DNA of 64,000 nucleotides from Acanthaster planci (GCF_001949145.1 NW_019091441.1:80956-144955), one strand, 5' to 3'. Shown: positions 9,126 through 25,100, numbered from the stretch's first letter. Translations and numbers: made by a program. The notes: a model not told the origin generated them from the sequence alone.

Positions 9126-11199
9126 TTAAGAGTAAACTTCTGTAATTTCTCAAATACTGCTCAATTTGTTGATTATTTCCTGGATATTTCATTTTTCCCC
9201 AATCTCACCCCTGATATACGTGTAAATTAAACCGTGACTTCCCGCAACTTGGTTTTTGTGGTAAGTGGTAGAGTATATTTACCGGTAGGTCTTCATTTCA
9301 TCTCCTGTGCATAAAATCATGTGACCCTTGTTTCTGGTCGAAAGTGGAAGTAGCCTATAGAGGAAATGATGTTCTGCGATCGTGGAAAACGCACAGAGTT
9401 TGCACAGTCAACACTTTGAAACAGAGTCCTCTGCTTTAAATGGATCTTGCAAAATTTCCCACTAAGAATGGCTTAAAAAGTAAAGAAAACTTTCCATAAA
9501 GTACTTTAAATAAATGCCTACCAATCCCCTTTTAAAATGCTTGCTTTTGAATGAACTCCACCACATGATTGGGTCATCCAAGCTTAGCTGTACCGATACT
9601 TGCTAGCACTATGGCATGTGTGAGCCCCAAGCGAGCAGATTGAGAAAAGACTGCCCTAGACTTGATATCATACTTTAAGGGGGTGGTGGCTACCTGCGTA
9701 TAGTTAAGGGATCAGCTTAATTTAAATTACATGTATGTTTCCTGTAAGGCACAATTTGGATTAAATAGATATTTCAAAGAAATTACTTTCCTTTTTTTAT
9801 TTACCATTTCAAACATGTATGCAAATTGGTGAAAAATGACTTTTTTCCCCTTTTCCACATTTTTCGTTTTCATATGGAGAAACAAGAAATGACCTTTTTT
9901 CTATTTTAGGTTTTCTCTTTCAGATTGAAAACGAAAAATCATTGTTTTCCAGTTTTCATTTTTTTCAAATGAAAACAACTGAACGAAACTTGCATGAAAT
10001 GTGTATGTCTGTTGTAAGCTGTCACATCAAGTTGAAATTGTTAAAAGCATTCATGCAAGTTGTCTGTTTCCCTATATGGTTTGCTGATGCTTTGTGTTTT
10101 CAAGGGGTAGCTGTAATCAATTTGTTTTAATACAGAACTTCAAAATGCAACTTTTTGTCTCAGTTTACTTTATTGTCAAGTTTTATCTCACTCTTTCGAA
10201 GGGTATTTTTGCCCTTTGGTTTTTATGCTAATGAGATGTCTATATTCATAAATAAAAGTGTGATGTTATCTAAGGAAAAAAGCCTAAATGTAATACATTG
10301 GTTTGTACACAAAAAAGGCCTGCATTTTTGTAGATTTGCTGAATTACATTTTCTGTTCTTTAATGAAGCCTTGTTTTTTATTTGCATAGCAATTAGTCAG
10401 TACCAATCCTTGTCTGTTTCAATAAGTAAATTCTGGGTTCACAATTTCAACAGAATAGCCGATGCAATGAACTACTGGTTGAATGACACCATCGCAAAAG
10501 TGGACTCAGTTGTCCAGGAAGTCATGGAGGGAATTACACTTTTCAGTGTATTTAACCAAATAGGAGTGTGAAAGAGTTTTCATACATGTATTGAAGAAAA
10601 GTACAGTGAAAAATTCATTACAGCTGCATTTTATAAATTCTGCTACATAAACTGAATTTGAATGCTTTGGCAGAGAATCTGCTTGCATTAGGTGGTTCTA
10701 CATGTAGCTAAAAACCGTGACTCTCGCTTGTGCGGTTGTGTATTTTTAATTCTTGGAAGAAATTTTGATGCAATCTGGAACTGGATAAATCTATAAGGAA
10801 AAGTGGCATCAACACTTTCGGCGATCACGCATATTCCAAATTAATACTAGCGGCTTGAATTTAGAAAATGATTTGTAGTATCTCCTTCACATGAGTTGGG
10901 CAACTAATTTGTGGATTGTTGAGCTGCAATCAGACTGAATCTTTTTTGTAATCCCAATCTACATGTAGGTACTGGCTGCATTACACGTACCATTTATTAC
11001 TCCTGATATTGCATACATTGTTTCCAGATCTAGAAACGTTATTGTTAATGTTGGGGAACTCTTCATGTTTGTTGCACTGAGTATAGCGAACTTCTTTGTA
11101 CTTAGGTAAACTGTTAAGACAACAGAATGGGGAAAAAATTCAGGACAAAATAGTAGGGAGGTGAAAATTTTTGCGGGGCAGCAAAACTTAAGCTAGGGC

Positions 11200-11490
11200 A
11201 GCATAATATTTTGGCAGGGTGGGTTGCCCTGCTAAAACCGCCCATGGAGAACACTGAATTGAGTATACATACATGTACATGTACATGGCTACACACTCTG
11301 TACTTGTACTGTATGTGTAGCTGAGTTTTAACCTCCTTTTATACAGTTTCTAACATGTACAATGTACATGTACATGTATATGTACATTTAATATTGATTT
11401 AATTATGCAAATGGCATCCACTACCGGTATTGCACTGTACATGTATCATTCCCCTACCACCTTTAGTTTTAGGTTCAGTGTTCTCCCCAT
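11200..11490. repeat. Possible transposon termini with TTCAGTGTTCTCC / GGAGAACACTGAA words
   Basis: TGGAGAACACTGAA near 11245-11258 is the reverse complement of the TTCAGTGTTCTCC word near 11475-11487. The left word follows a G+C-richer block (AGGGCAGCATAATATTTTGG onward, then TGCCCTGC) that looks like the end of an element. CAGTGTTCTC resembles the CA(G)...TG ends of hAT-like elements, but no target duplication was found. Confidence 0.3.
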
Positions 11491-14400
11491 TTTATCTATA
11501 ACCTTTGGGATTTTATGAAATTCTATATAAAATTGTAAATAATCCTACTTCACATATTCATATTCCTACCCTGCATTGGTTTAAAAATTATCATGTTAAA
11601 TTTGAAATTGTCAGTCTGCTTGGGGTACATGCATCAGTCCTAGGCCTGTTGCTAAGTGGAGTGTTCTTTTGGACTCAACATCGAGGGTGGTCAGTGGAAT
11701 TTTGTACCATGTCTCTGTATAAAGGCTGTTTATCTTCCAATATTTGTTGTATATTTTCATAATGCTGTAAGTGGTTAAGGTCAAACTCATTTGTTAGTGT
11801 CAGTTTTGTACATCAGCATGAAATGCAACATGGCAGTTGAAGTGATTACAAGTAATGTAAGTGTATGGAGTTGATCTGTCAGCATTTTTAAAAGCAATTC
11901 ATCAGTACCCGAGGCAGTTTAAAGCCATTCCTATTAGTGTGTGGAGCCCATTGGTGTGTGGCCCAACCCTAAGCATTTTTAAAGGACAGTACATGCGTTC
12001 TTAACTGCTACATGTTTGTTTGTTGTGTAAAGTTTAAGAATATACATGTACATGTACTGTATACTGGTATGCACCAGTACAGTTTGTGTACCATATGTAC
12101 AGTAAAGCTACATCTGCATTGAAATGATTTTATCTGGCCATTTTGAGTCGCAGATTTTGTGAATTTGCTAAATTTTATATTAAAGTTGGAGTAGCCTAGC
12201 TGAACACAGCAACCAACACAGTGCAGAGTGAGGCAAGTCCAAGCTCAATGAATGTTGTCATCTTCCCCAGATGGTATTCAGCAGCTGTCTAGCTGGTATC
12301 ATCAAGTACATAACATGTCTGGCATTCCACAGACATGCATTCATTTGTTTTGACCTTCATATTTTATACAAATTTACATGCACAGTGCATGTAATGAATG
12401 TATGTACATGTACTGTATGTCACAAGTGCATATATCAAAATATTTTTTATTGAAAAATGTACTGAAAGTCCATCCACTTAGAAACTACAGATCTTTTGGC
12501 TCATTTCAGATTGTAGCATTTTGAATTTTGTTAGTAAACCAAAATTTGAAGAAAGTGTTTGACATGGGGTCCATTAAGAAAGGAAATGGATGTATCATCT
12601 GTCCATGGACAGAACAAGCTTTTCTGGCTTTTGACATAAATTAACTTATATTTGATTAATGGATTTTATAGGGTTTGGTTTCCAAGATTTTTTGAAAACG
12701 TTACTTGTAAAAAAAGAAAAAAAGCAAATTCCCTTCAGTAAATATGTTCAAAATCTATAATATGTCAGAAGACTTGATTCTTTGATGGCAAGTACCGGTA
12801 CATGTATTTCCCATACAAAATGCCCTGGGGAAGCTGGGCCCAACATATAAGAAGTTGGATAACCAGTCTTGAGGCAAAATGACATTGTATACAGTAAGAA
12901 CTCTGCCAGGTTTTGAAGTTGAATGGCATAATTAAGCTATAATGAATTAGACAATCAGACAAACAACCAACCAGTGCATTGATTTACATGTATTAATCAA
13001 ACGAACTGATACTTGTCACCCTAAAAATGGCAGTGCAAAGCATATACCGGTAATAGATGGTTCCACTGTGCAAAAGTCAACATTTTAAAGGAATCATTGC
13101 ATTCATGCCTCGTTAGACATCAGTGTTTTACATTAGGTCTCTAAGGGGCATGTATACCTCAACAAACGGGGACCATACGGATACCAGTAGTTGGCATTTT
13201 GCTGAAAGTTTTACATGTAACATTGTATTTGTAACTAGCCAATCTGTTGAATTTTTTTTGTGTGGGATATTAATGATCACCCGTGATTTTAATTGTCATA
13301 TTCAGAAATTGAAAGTGGAATGTGAACACTTCTAGAGAGAAGAAAATTTGTAGAAATTGTGAAACTACAGCAGAATGAACATGTACATGCATGTTGGCAT
13401 TTCTTTGTGGGAAGCATGAAAATCTACTTTTGATAAGTACTGGTCGTTTTCATATTTCATGTACATGTAGATGCATATCATGGCAGGGAGAAGACAGGAC
13501 ATATGGTACATACTGTATACATATACCAGTACATGTGCACATGCTCCTCTTAACCCATTCCTTCAAGTTGAGAAATAGATGATAAAGTGTGTTTTGATCC
13601 ATGAATATTGCTTAGCTGATAATTGGCTGTTAAAAGATTGATAATGTAATAATTCCCCAGGAAATTAAGTTATTGGTGGGTTACTCAGTGCATGCAGTTG
13701 TAAACCTTTTACTAGACGGTTCAGTTGCACACATGCAAATCTACAATGTATGAACCACTGTGTGCAAATCTGTGCAATGTAGAGTTTGAAAAAAGGAGAT
13801 GAGAGCCCGGGGTAGCATTTTTTCATTCAGACAACATACCAACTTCCTTGGTGTACACATGTACTTTCAGTGTGCATTGGAAGCATTGTTAAGAGTTGAT
13901 ACTGATGTAAAAAAAGGGGAATAGTATTGAATACTTTACTCTTCCCGATTTCTGGCTGGTTTTGTTCACTGCTAAGTAATCAACATTAAATCTGATAATG
14001 TGTACATGTATTGTACATGTGTACATACATGTAGATCATATCACTTGTATTCATAAAGTAAGGCAGATATTGAACTAAAGGATTACCTGCAGTGTCTGTG
14101 GTAGGATACATGTAGGCTACAAATGTACACAAGTCAATGAAAGGCACATGTACTGGATATGTTTATCTGGATGGTGTGTGTATTCTGACTGTCACAAAAA
14201 TTAGCATTGTTTTCATGAAATTATTGTCTATGTGTATGGGATTTTCGTTTTATCAAAGGAGCCCGGTGGGCAACACACATGCTTATATGCATTGAAGGGG
14301 TAGGTTTTAAATTAAACGGCAGGGCTACAGAGTCTTTTCATCATGAGTTTGTCAATCATGATTACTGCTTTCAGATAAAAGCACATTAATCTCTCAACCT

Positions 14401-17400
14401 AAACTGATCATTTTGAGAAAAATGTAGGACAAACATACCTTGATTGTTAGTTTGCAGAGTTTTGAAACGTTTATTGATTTTTCATGCTAAAAGAATTGAT
14501 TGTCCTCAATTAGATTGTCCTCAATTATATTACGTACATGTATTGCCAAATAAAATGGAAAGTTTCAGTCTGTAACTCTTCATATCCCAGTTTGTTACAT
14601 GAGAAACCACAATAAAAATTCTGCTGTTTATAATGATAAACCAAAGTCTCATAGTTTTACTCACATCTCTGCAATACCTGATGATGTAAGACAGTTTCAT
14701 ATATACTGTTACTTAGCAAATTCAGCAGACTAAAAAAATTGACTAGGAATTGTGTACAAGTACAATGTACATGTACAGTACATGTACCGGTATGCCAACT
14801 TTCACACAGTTGCCAATGGTTGCACTTGCCATTTGTGTCGCCTAGATTTGTTCTAGTAGGAATATTGAAATCGTATATGTACATTTATCGGTACATGTAC
14901 ATGTACATACCAGTAGTATGGAAAGTAAAGCAGTGACAAGGACTATTCTTCTTTGTGCAAACATCAATGTTATGAAACATAAATCATCTTCTAACAGGGT
15001 AGGAAAACAGTTAATAACTTTTGACCTTTGTGTCTAACTTTGGATCCTGAAATGGAATTATCCTTAAGCAAATCTGGGTGTATAATAAAAGTACAAATTT
15101 TGGGACATGGACAAATAATGTTCAAGTCATGTATTGTACATGTCACTGGCACTGGCAGTAATACATGTAGGCCTACATGTAATTTATTATATACAGGTAT
15201 CGTGTAACTGGTGGAAATTAATTAGTTTCTTTTATGCTGGCAGACTGACAGATAATGGTAATACTACAGTAGCTGCATAAATACATGTACTTTGTCATTA
15301 CACCAGTCTGGTTAAACAGAATATTCATTCCTTGATCCTTGAATCTATTGGTCTTTCCCTATTTTCTGATGTATGTGAATGTAATGGCATGCACAGGCAA
15401 TTGAACTGTGTATTTTTAGCAAGATACCAAACTTTTGACTTCATGAAATAAATGCATTGTGTTTACTTTTTTTTAACCGATAAGTCAAGAATGAGGAAAA
15501 AGTTACTCTGCTCTGAAGCTCTTTGTTATACATTTTGTTGAAAGTGTGCTAAAATTAGGCAAAAGTCACAGAAATGTGAACTTACCGGTACAAAAGCTTC
15601 TCATGGTCTGTCTGAATAAATGCCATTCATTAAATTGACTGCCTCTTTGTACATGTAGGAATTGGTTCTTGCGATCGACAGTTACGGTAGATGTATAGTA
15701 AGTCCAAGTGTATTCCCAAACTTGTGACCTTTTGCAATTTATAAATCATTCAAACTTTCCTGAGTGACCGTTAATCACTTGACAGCCCGTAGCAACCTGG
15801 ACATTTTTCTAAACATACCTGCATGAGAATTCACCCATTCTTGAGCTGTAAATGTTACTTGAAAGTCTGGTATAAACTTCATCACAGCTTACACATAGAA
15901 ATAGTAAGGTACTTCTGATCAGCCCCTTGTCTACATGGTTCATGTATGTATGTACCTGTATGTGGCAGGTTCCATGAAATATGGACCATTAGATAAAGAT
16001 AACGTAGGAGGTTCATTTTTCCTGAAGTGAACAGCTATGAATTAATTCACTATGTTTGATGAAATGAGGGCAGTCATGGCTGATATCTTGAACACCGATG
16101 ACTGTGCCCATCTTTCATCTTAATCAGAGTTGATTAATTAAAGTCTCAAACGTCAGCATTTTGGACGGATGTGAACAACCTGTACACCCTAGCCAACTGG
16201 GAAGTAATAATTCCCTCGGTAATGTTGAACACATTTGTATGTGGTGAAAGATGGTAATATTTACATGTACATACAAACCATAATCACGAATGTCTCAAAA
16301 ATTATCGGGTCCCAAAGTTGGTATTTGCAAATGTCATGCAATTCTGTCCAAACATCGACTGCAAAAAACCAGTAAAATCAAAAACGAGGTACAGCACAAG
16401 CTTAAGAAAAAGAGTGCAAGAAAGGACACCAAACCATCATCCCCTTACAACTTGAACGATCATATTTTCTTTGAGTACGTTTCTTTAAACCACAGTCCAC
16501 AGAACCGATCATAGTGATTTCGTGGCATCTGTCATTACTTCACGGTGGTACTGCAGAAACATTTTGCTGCATCAGGGTGAAGTCCACTAATTCAAGTTAG
16601 AATATCTGCCCTGCTCATTAGCTTTAAAAGTGCCCCCACAGTGTCTTTTGAAAAGGAGATTGTTTGGCCCCCAAAATGGGGAGATTGTGTAAGTTGTTGC
16701 CAGGGTAAACTCCCGAGGTCTTTGATCTTTCATATGAGAGCAAAATGGCTAAAAACTACGGTGAAAAAATGGTCCTATATGTCAGTGCCATACAGTAGGT
16801 CTTCCTACAATGTTCAACTGTGCACTTGGGCAGATCTGTGGTTACCAGTATATGCACATGCTTTTTATTCACCAGTTTCTGGAAGACACATCTAATTTTC
16901 AATGAAGGCCATGCTTATGCTACATGTAGATTTCAAAGCAGTGGTTGATGGATGTCAACCTTCCTTTTCATGCTAGTCTAACAAGCTTCCTGATTAGTCA
17001 ATAGTTCAGTTTATAAAGACTAATACAGCACTTCCTGATTGGCTGCCAGTTTGGTATAGTGGTTTAGTAGACTATCATCCAGGGTTTGTTACCATATCAT
17101 GCTTGTAGCATTTTGGTATGGATGACACAGTGTTTTAGGTTTAAATAAGAAACTTCCATTATTGGTTGTAGATGCATCATTTGCTAATTATCTCATGAGT
17201 CATTTCACTGTATATGGGTTGTGACACATACATACATGTACTGTAGACTGCAGGTGCCACCAGACATATTCCTCTGACTTCCAAATAATTTGCCAGTGGA
17301 AGTTGCAATATCCCCACCAGCATGCAAAACTTCCTTCTTCCATCCAGTACCAATAAATGGTATTGCAGAATGAGAGTCAAATGTAACTTTTGGCACAGTT

Positions 17401-19076
17401 AAATATATCCCCTTCCTGATTCACATATCAGTACTTATATTAACTGCCTGCAAGAACCTGTGCCCTAATTGCACTTTTAATGTACCAGTACTGAGGTACT
17501 GTACATGTACATGTATGGTACCCTACTTGTACATTGTACATTGTTCATATGTACATGTAGTTGCTGGAGAGTGAGTGGTTGGCCTTGATTGGTCCCCAAG
17601 TTCATGTATCATTTTTGGCTGTGATTAAGTTTGCACACTGTATGCACTATTACATGCAAGTATGTATTTGCTGTCTTCAAATCTTCCTTGCTGCTGTGTG
17701 TCTCTTGCTGCTGTTGATGGGTACATATCACATCAGGATACTTGGGGAATCATGCATTATTGTTCATACTGTTGTAGTATACTGTACTTGACATTTCATA
17801 TTTAAACTACAAGTACTTGTAAAATTGCTTGATTGAAAGTGAATGTTGAAAGTACAACATGAACATTGTAGGCCTACTGGTCAGTACATGTACATGTACG
17901 TTTTGACATGTTTGTCTAAGTCCCATGAGCCTACATGTACTGTACATACTGATACTTGCTGTACATGTATTCACTTACAGTGTACATGTGTGCAAAATAC
18001 CACATAGAAATGAAAACCCGTTATGGTCCTTTGAAGCAGCAGTGCTGCAAATGAATTGAATTTACATTGAACTGTTGTACAAGTGTGTATTGCAGGCATG
18101 TTTTTGTACTGAAGGCACACATTTGCTAGTTGTTCCCAGAATAATACTCAATCATGTTCATTCAGTAGAGTCATGTGGTTTATCATGGAGATGGTGTAGC
18201 TTTGAATTTGTCCTGAATATCAAGGTTGTTCACTTTCTACATGACATATACTGTACCGGTACATGTACATGAACAATGTGTATTATGTCAAAGCAGTCCA
18301 AGTACATGTACATTACTGGAAATTCATACCGGTACAGAAAAACCATATATTGGTAGATACCGGTACTGTACTTAACGTAGGACACTTGATGACAAAGCCA
18401 TTTTCTAGTTTTCTGCAAATGTACGTGTACGTGATTATCTCAAACCTTCCCTGGATAGCTGGCTCTTTGCTAAATGTTGCACTGCACCACGCTTTGGATA
18501 GTTCTCAATTTCACAAGTTTGCATCATTTTTGCGCCCTTTACATGCTGTTTTTTCAAAATTTGGTGTATTCAGATGCAGTGTTAGCATGTGAAAATGATG
18601 CCATGTCACTGTGTCATATTCTTGTTGCCGACCCTTGTGCTTATTTTAGGGGTGTAAAATCTCTACTTTTTTGTTGAATATGCTGAATTTCATTTTCCAC
18701 TTTTTTGTTATTGACAGGCCCAATTTTCCTCGTTTTTCTTCCTTGCATATTTGCATGTCCTCATTCGGATACCGAACAGTACTGGAGCTCTGTAAAGCAC
18801 ACAGCTGAATGGTACGTGCACACAGTAATATGTACATGTACAGCTCAAAGCGCAAGCCTTGTGTGTAAACAGCAGCCTGGAACCATCCAGTCATTGTCTT
18901 GTGATTGGATGCCATTGAAGCATCAACATTCATACATGTATCAGTGGGACTCATTACAGCTGTTCCTGCGTGAGTGGAAGTGGTAACTAACAATCTCCAC
19001 TATAACTCATGCTAGCACACATTTCACTGTGAATTTACAATTTGAAATAAGGTTAGTACATTTTTGCTTTCGTCAA

Positions 19077-19127
19077 TAGAGGGTTTTGTGACAACTGGAA
19101 CAGGGTAGAGGGTTTTGTGACAACTGG
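19077..19127 (+). repeat. 22-bp direct repeat, period 29
   Basis: TAGAGGGTTTTGTGACAACT plus GG occurs at 19077-19098 and again, identical, at 19106-19127. This is a minor tandem duplication. Confidence 0.85.
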
Positions 19128-22100
19128 CACGGGCACGCTTTGTTATTGTATGATGTGGAAATGCTCTATGTGCATTGTCTTGTACAAGTTTTCAAACAAA
19201 TTTTGGACATACATGTAGACTGTCAAAATGTCAGTGTAACATAAATATATAATTGTCCGAAGAGGCTCTGACTTGGGTATAATCTTTGACAAGTCCGATC
19301 CTCAAGTTACAAATTTGCAGGAAAAAACAGTGGATGGAAGACACTGTAGACATCAAAATCACTGTTTAATAAAAAAAACCAGAAATCCCCCACCCTAAAA
19401 TTGTTGACCAAAAAACTTTAGAAGAAAAAAAGGTACTCCCACCTACCCAACTTTTTTCAATGTAATAGGAAGCACAACTATTTTTTTGTTCATCCTCATC
19501 TGAAAAATAATTCAGAAGTTTATTTTGGAAGAAATTTAACAGAGTAAATAATGTCATATATTCGCACACTCTTCATTTGATGCACGTGTATGTATGTTGA
19601 ACATATACCAAAGTACAAGTACATGTACAGTGTACGTGCTGGGCTATTCATTTAGGTACTTGTAATCAGGTGCAGATATTTAAACCATTTAAGTGCAGAC
19701 ATTTCATCAGTTTGGCCTCTTTGGTATTTGAAGTATGCTGCCGGACAATATGCATGTACATGTACATGTATTACAAAGTTTACTACAAATACCACATAAT
19801 TTATTTCATTAATCAAGTAAAATACATGTAGGCTACACATAAAACTGGGTTTGTACTAGTAGATGTTATTTATTGATGTTTCATTCTGTACAGTCAGAGT
19901 GATTGTGCATGCGTGCAGATGCATTGACAAAAGGGAAGATTTGCATTGTTCAGTGACAGCTGTTGTCCTTCCTCCTGTTTATCTGTATAGTGTATACATG
20001 TATATGCAGGTCTGCTAATGATAACATACAGTTGGGAGAATTGTGATCAATGTGCAAAATGAGGAATTATTTTATGACGGTAGTGACTCCATTGTCATAG
20101 TTAAAACACATGTGCATATAATATATAATCATAAAAATTTGTTGTTGGAGGGGTCAATTTCATTTAATGCCATCCTTCAAGTTATAAGCTGCTCCCTTTG
20201 AGTTGGTGGTTAAAAGCATCTAGAATCTTACTTCTTTAAAGACTTAACACCAGACATTTAAACATACTGGTAATTACATGTATATTGCTGAAAAGTAAGC
20301 AAACACTAACCATTACATCATCCACCACTACCCACCATCTTTCTGCTCCAAAATGATGCCAGTTTCTACACTTCTTAGAAGTGTTGCATTGAATATGTGT
20401 ACTGTACATGTACCTGTATATACATGTGTATAGAGTTTACATGTACGTCAGCAAGATGTTTCATATATGGGCATTGTTAGGTTTATTTACCATTCATTGC
20501 TTTATTCCTTTGGTTTGTTGTATTTTATTCATATATCAAATATAATGCGAGTCAAAATAGACAAAATGACCACACTTGATTTGACAGGTTCAGAATAATG
20601 ATTGCACATACATGTAGCATGATTATGGTACATGTATGTTGATCTATGGTATACAGGGGTACTTGAACAGTGATTTGACACAGGTTTAGCTCTACATGTA
20701 CCTGACTGGATGAATGATGATGTTGTGGGATATCACAAAGGAGATGTGACTTCCAGGACTGGGTACTACTACTAGTGTGGTGGGTGCCACACCAGGGGAG
20801 GAATCAGCTACATGTTGTACATGTACATGTATGTGAAGCCAGAGATAATTAAAAGGCAAAACAGTGTCAGGGAACACAGCCCCTCCCTCTCCCCCCCCCA
20901 CATCTCAGAAGGGTGTTGAGGCATGTCAGGAGGGGATGATATACATGTATGTTTGTACATGTAGCTTCACCTTTAGCATCTCCTGGCAACTGTAAAAGTG
21001 ACCAAGAGCTGGATTTTGAAGCTGACAACCTGACAATGGCATGAATCTCATGGACTGCAAAACTTGCATTCTGGGCAGTAAAGGAGCCTGAGATATTGAC
21101 ACCACTTTGGCAAATGCAGAAAGTTAAGGTCAATCATTTTCAACAAATAAGATGAGTGCTTCATATTTACATATTTTTAAGGTATTTGTATACATGCGCA
21201 TGTACATAGACATGATTGTGCTTGGATAAACTGAAAGATGAGAAGCTTCATCCAAGTGTAAGGACTCAGTAGAAATCATTTCCACCTGTGAAGTGTTAAA
21301 CTATGTGGTCTTTGCAAAAGACATGTATGCCAGATAGTGTGTAAGACTAACATAATTTTGTGTATACTTTAATACTTAAAATGAATTGCTATTCATGTGT
21401 GTGTTTAATTAAGGAATGTTCAGCCAGACAGTATTATTCCACGTGCTTTCATTTTCTGAATTCTGAACTTCATATGTGTAACTTGGTGAGGATTTAGGCA
21501 TACAAAACTTTAAATGGTAATACTGGTATGTCCGTTTTTTCTTGTTATTTCTTGATATTGTAATGGTACTGCACCACATGTTGACAAACAGAGTTACTAC
21601 TTTCCTGAGATGTGTTCCCCTCCTTCCTATTTGCCAAGGATCAAAGTTTATCCAGAGACTTGTTAAGAATGGAGCCAGTACCCTGCAGTGTTAGTCTATT
21701 GTTGAGTATTTGTGTTATTCTACCTGTAATAACCTGTGAACCGGGAGGCATATGATACAAACACTTGCTGGCTGTCACTGACAAAAGCCTTTATTAGTAC
21801 GAGGGTGACAGAAAGCCAACTGGTTTCTTGAAATGATTATAGTGCTGCCTCTGGTGTTTGGGAAAGAACTGCCTCCAATATTTTAGAGTTGAACAGCCAG
21901 AAGCCACTGATAAAAGAATAACATGTGGCTGTCTTGTAGAATTGCATGGAAACCAGTGTTTATTGCAATTATAAAATGACCCTTTTAGAGTTCCTCATCA
22001 AGTACGATTGCTTATATTTTGCATTTAATTTTAACATCCATGGTTATTCTACTTGTTTATGAGATAGTGTATATGCAGTGTGTCAGAGAACACTATCAGA

Positions 22101-25100
22101 GGATGATGTTTTTGTGCAGGGTTTTGCGCATGTGTTACATACATGTACATTTATTTAGGCCCCATCGGCTTCTGCCATGATTTAGGATGTGCTTATTTGT
22201 GGCTCTACAGGAATTCATTTCCAAAAGAAATTAAGTGCAGTTTGTTTTGGTATATATGTACCGGTATCTCCTCACATTAATGCCCAAACTTCATGGATCT
22301 GGTTCCTGCTCCTTGAATATAAAAATCCTTAATTATGTGTGGCCGGAACCAGATGGCTTTCAAGTTTCACTAATAATGTATGGGCAGTATATTTGTGAAC
22401 TGCCATTTTGAATGACGATAAAAGCAAAGGTATGCATGCGTAATGGACTTTAACACACACCATCCTTAGGAAAGTTGCATGTTTTACATTCACATGACTA
22501 CTCTTGGTAATAATCGCAAGGATTTTGCACCCCTGTGAAATTTTGAAGGAGGTCTGGATCCGTGCAAGAATCACACAGGAACCCTTGCAATTTGGTGACA
22601 GGGATACACTTTCGCAGGACACTATATCTCTGTGATCGTGACATCGAAGGGACCCCTGTTTTTAGTGCTTATGTGAAAGACCTAACTTACCAGTACATGT
22701 ACATGGAACACACCGGTATAAAGCGGTATTTTCTGAACTCAAAAGGACCATTCTTGACAGTACTGTATATTTAAATTTCCTACAGTTACTACAAAATTTG
22801 ATACTGTGCATATTTTCCTTTAATTTAGACTTTTAATTTGATATACATGTATGTTCAAGTGTAAATTAAAATAAAGTTAAATTAAAATTCAAAATGAAAT
22901 GAAGTGTGCATTGTAAGAAATTTTGTACTTATTAAACTTTGGCAAATTAACATAAATCCTGTTTTGTGGAAAATTGTAAAAAGTCAGCAAAATTTCAGCT
23001 GAGTAGCCATTTTGGAGCAATGCACAGTACTTTTTTGTGATACTAGTGCACTTTTTTGTGCCAATCATTCAGGATTATAGGTATCTACATGTATAGCACA
23101 TTTATAAAAGTTTGCCATTGGCAGTTAGCAGCTGAACTTGGAATCTATAGACTTGACATTTGAAACCCTTGCTGTTTGAAGATAGACCAATGTGAAGGGA
23201 ATGATTTCTGAAGGAAGTAAACATGGCTGCATGGATCTACATGTATATTAGTTGTGTTTCTGACTGAAACTACCTACATGTATGGTACTTGTACAAAGTG
23301 TTTAACTACGGGTAGATATCATCATATGATCCAGGTGATTATGCCCCATCTCTTTGTCTAGAATCAAAACTGTGACCATTTCAGGTAAGTTTTACATCAC
23401 AAGTGCCTCTTTGTAGAAGGAAAGTGAGGACAAACATACTCTACTTGTAACGTTGGACTATTTAGGTAATTTGTCATAAAAGCATGTTAAAATGGTGCAC
23501 AAGACCATGGCCCTCTGAATTTCCAGGGAGCCTGCTGGATTCATGGCTGAATACTAACTCAGGTAGGAACTTGATAGCTTTATGAATCCTTTCATGATTA
23601 GCCTTGAGAGTATATTTTGTGTACCGGTACATGTACGTGTACTTGTAGTTTGCCTAGATGCATTCATACATGTACATAGGGAACATATACCCGATGTTAC
23701 TGATAACATGTTTTGCAAAAAAGAAATCACATGTACATGCAGCCTGAATGCTAAAGTTATCCCTTTTTTCATGAGTGTGGGAGAGTTGATTAGTTTCTGT
23801 GTGCTTGCAGGGGTCAATAGCTTCTTTGCCATGAGATTAACAGGACCAGCACTGTAATGATAATGGTCCTGCTGAAAGGTTGGTACTCCCTTCATCCCTT
23901 GGAAGCTCGTAAGAAGGTGACATGGTTGTATTTTCCCTCATGTCAGAACTTCCTTTTGGCCCAAAAATTGCTTGAATGAAAATGAAGTAGCATTACATGG
24001 TTACCCTCATCATTTTCCAACTATTCCTATCTTTTCATTCAGGAAGCATGGAAGTTTCTTTGTTGCACACTTGTGTCATCAAACTGGCCCTTTTGAACCG
24101 AACCGCAATGAGTCAGGTCCCCCCCCATAGTTGTGCTTCCAGTTTCCCGACCGACCCTAAACTTTCAGCGCGACCCTAAAATTTTCTTCGGCAAGTTAGA
24201 AAAACAAATCAAAAAATAGCAAAAAAAAAGTACGAAAATACATGTAAATCCTGTTGTCTTTTCTGTCTTCAGAAGACACCTCGGAACAACTTGTATTTTT
24301 ATGTTTTCCTACTTACATTTGCAATTTTGAAAAGAAACTTCCTTTTTTTTTTTTTACAAGTTCCCTTTACGTTTCACTGTCATGGTAGTGAAGAGATGTG
24401 CACAGTAATGCTCAGTGCATTGAAGCAATGCTGCACTGGTTCCTCGTGTGTTGTGCCCATGCAGAAGAACACTTGAAGGAAATGTGACAACCACTCTATG
24501 CACCCTAGTCAAAATAGCATTGTTAAACTGCACTGTACAAGCACACAGCTCAATGGCTGCACATTGTAAACAACATCGATGTTGCAAAATTTCTGCAAGT
24601 TAATTCACAGAACTTGATCTTTTGTCGTAGTATGTATTTTCGTGAATTTAATTTGAGGTTGTATCGCTTGTACTTGAAGCGAGTGTGTTTCCACAGAATT
24701 CTCTGCTGTGACACAAGGTTTATTGCCTGCCCCTCCTGATATGCATCATGCATGTTTGCCACACGATATACAGACATTGTTGACCAGTTTGCTGTCATGA
24801 TTACCTGACTAGCATTGTGCATAGAGATGTGAATTGCCCATAATTCTTAAGAATTGTGGACTGTTGATATTTTGACAAGGCAAGTTTTTATCACTATGGC
24901 AATGTGGCAATTTGTGGTATCTTTCATCCCAATTCATGCTATTCAATCAGCACAAAAAATTGGACCCCCCATACCCCAATTATTCCAACCTACCAACCCT
25001 ATTTTTTCTTGGCTTAACCTTTTGTTTAGTTAGCCCTGTCTGCAGTGGACTTTTTTGGTCAAACTTACCGAGATGATGGTTACTTTTCCCATATTTAGTC

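Noticed and set aside
10155-10571. 138-codon plus-strand open frame rich in Phe, Leu and Ser
   Set aside because: The composition reflects T-rich DNA and no family resemblance was seen.
16290-16514. Lys-rich plus-strand open frame (74 codons)
   Set aside because: The basic composition looked protein-like at first, but there is no recognisable family and no splice framing.
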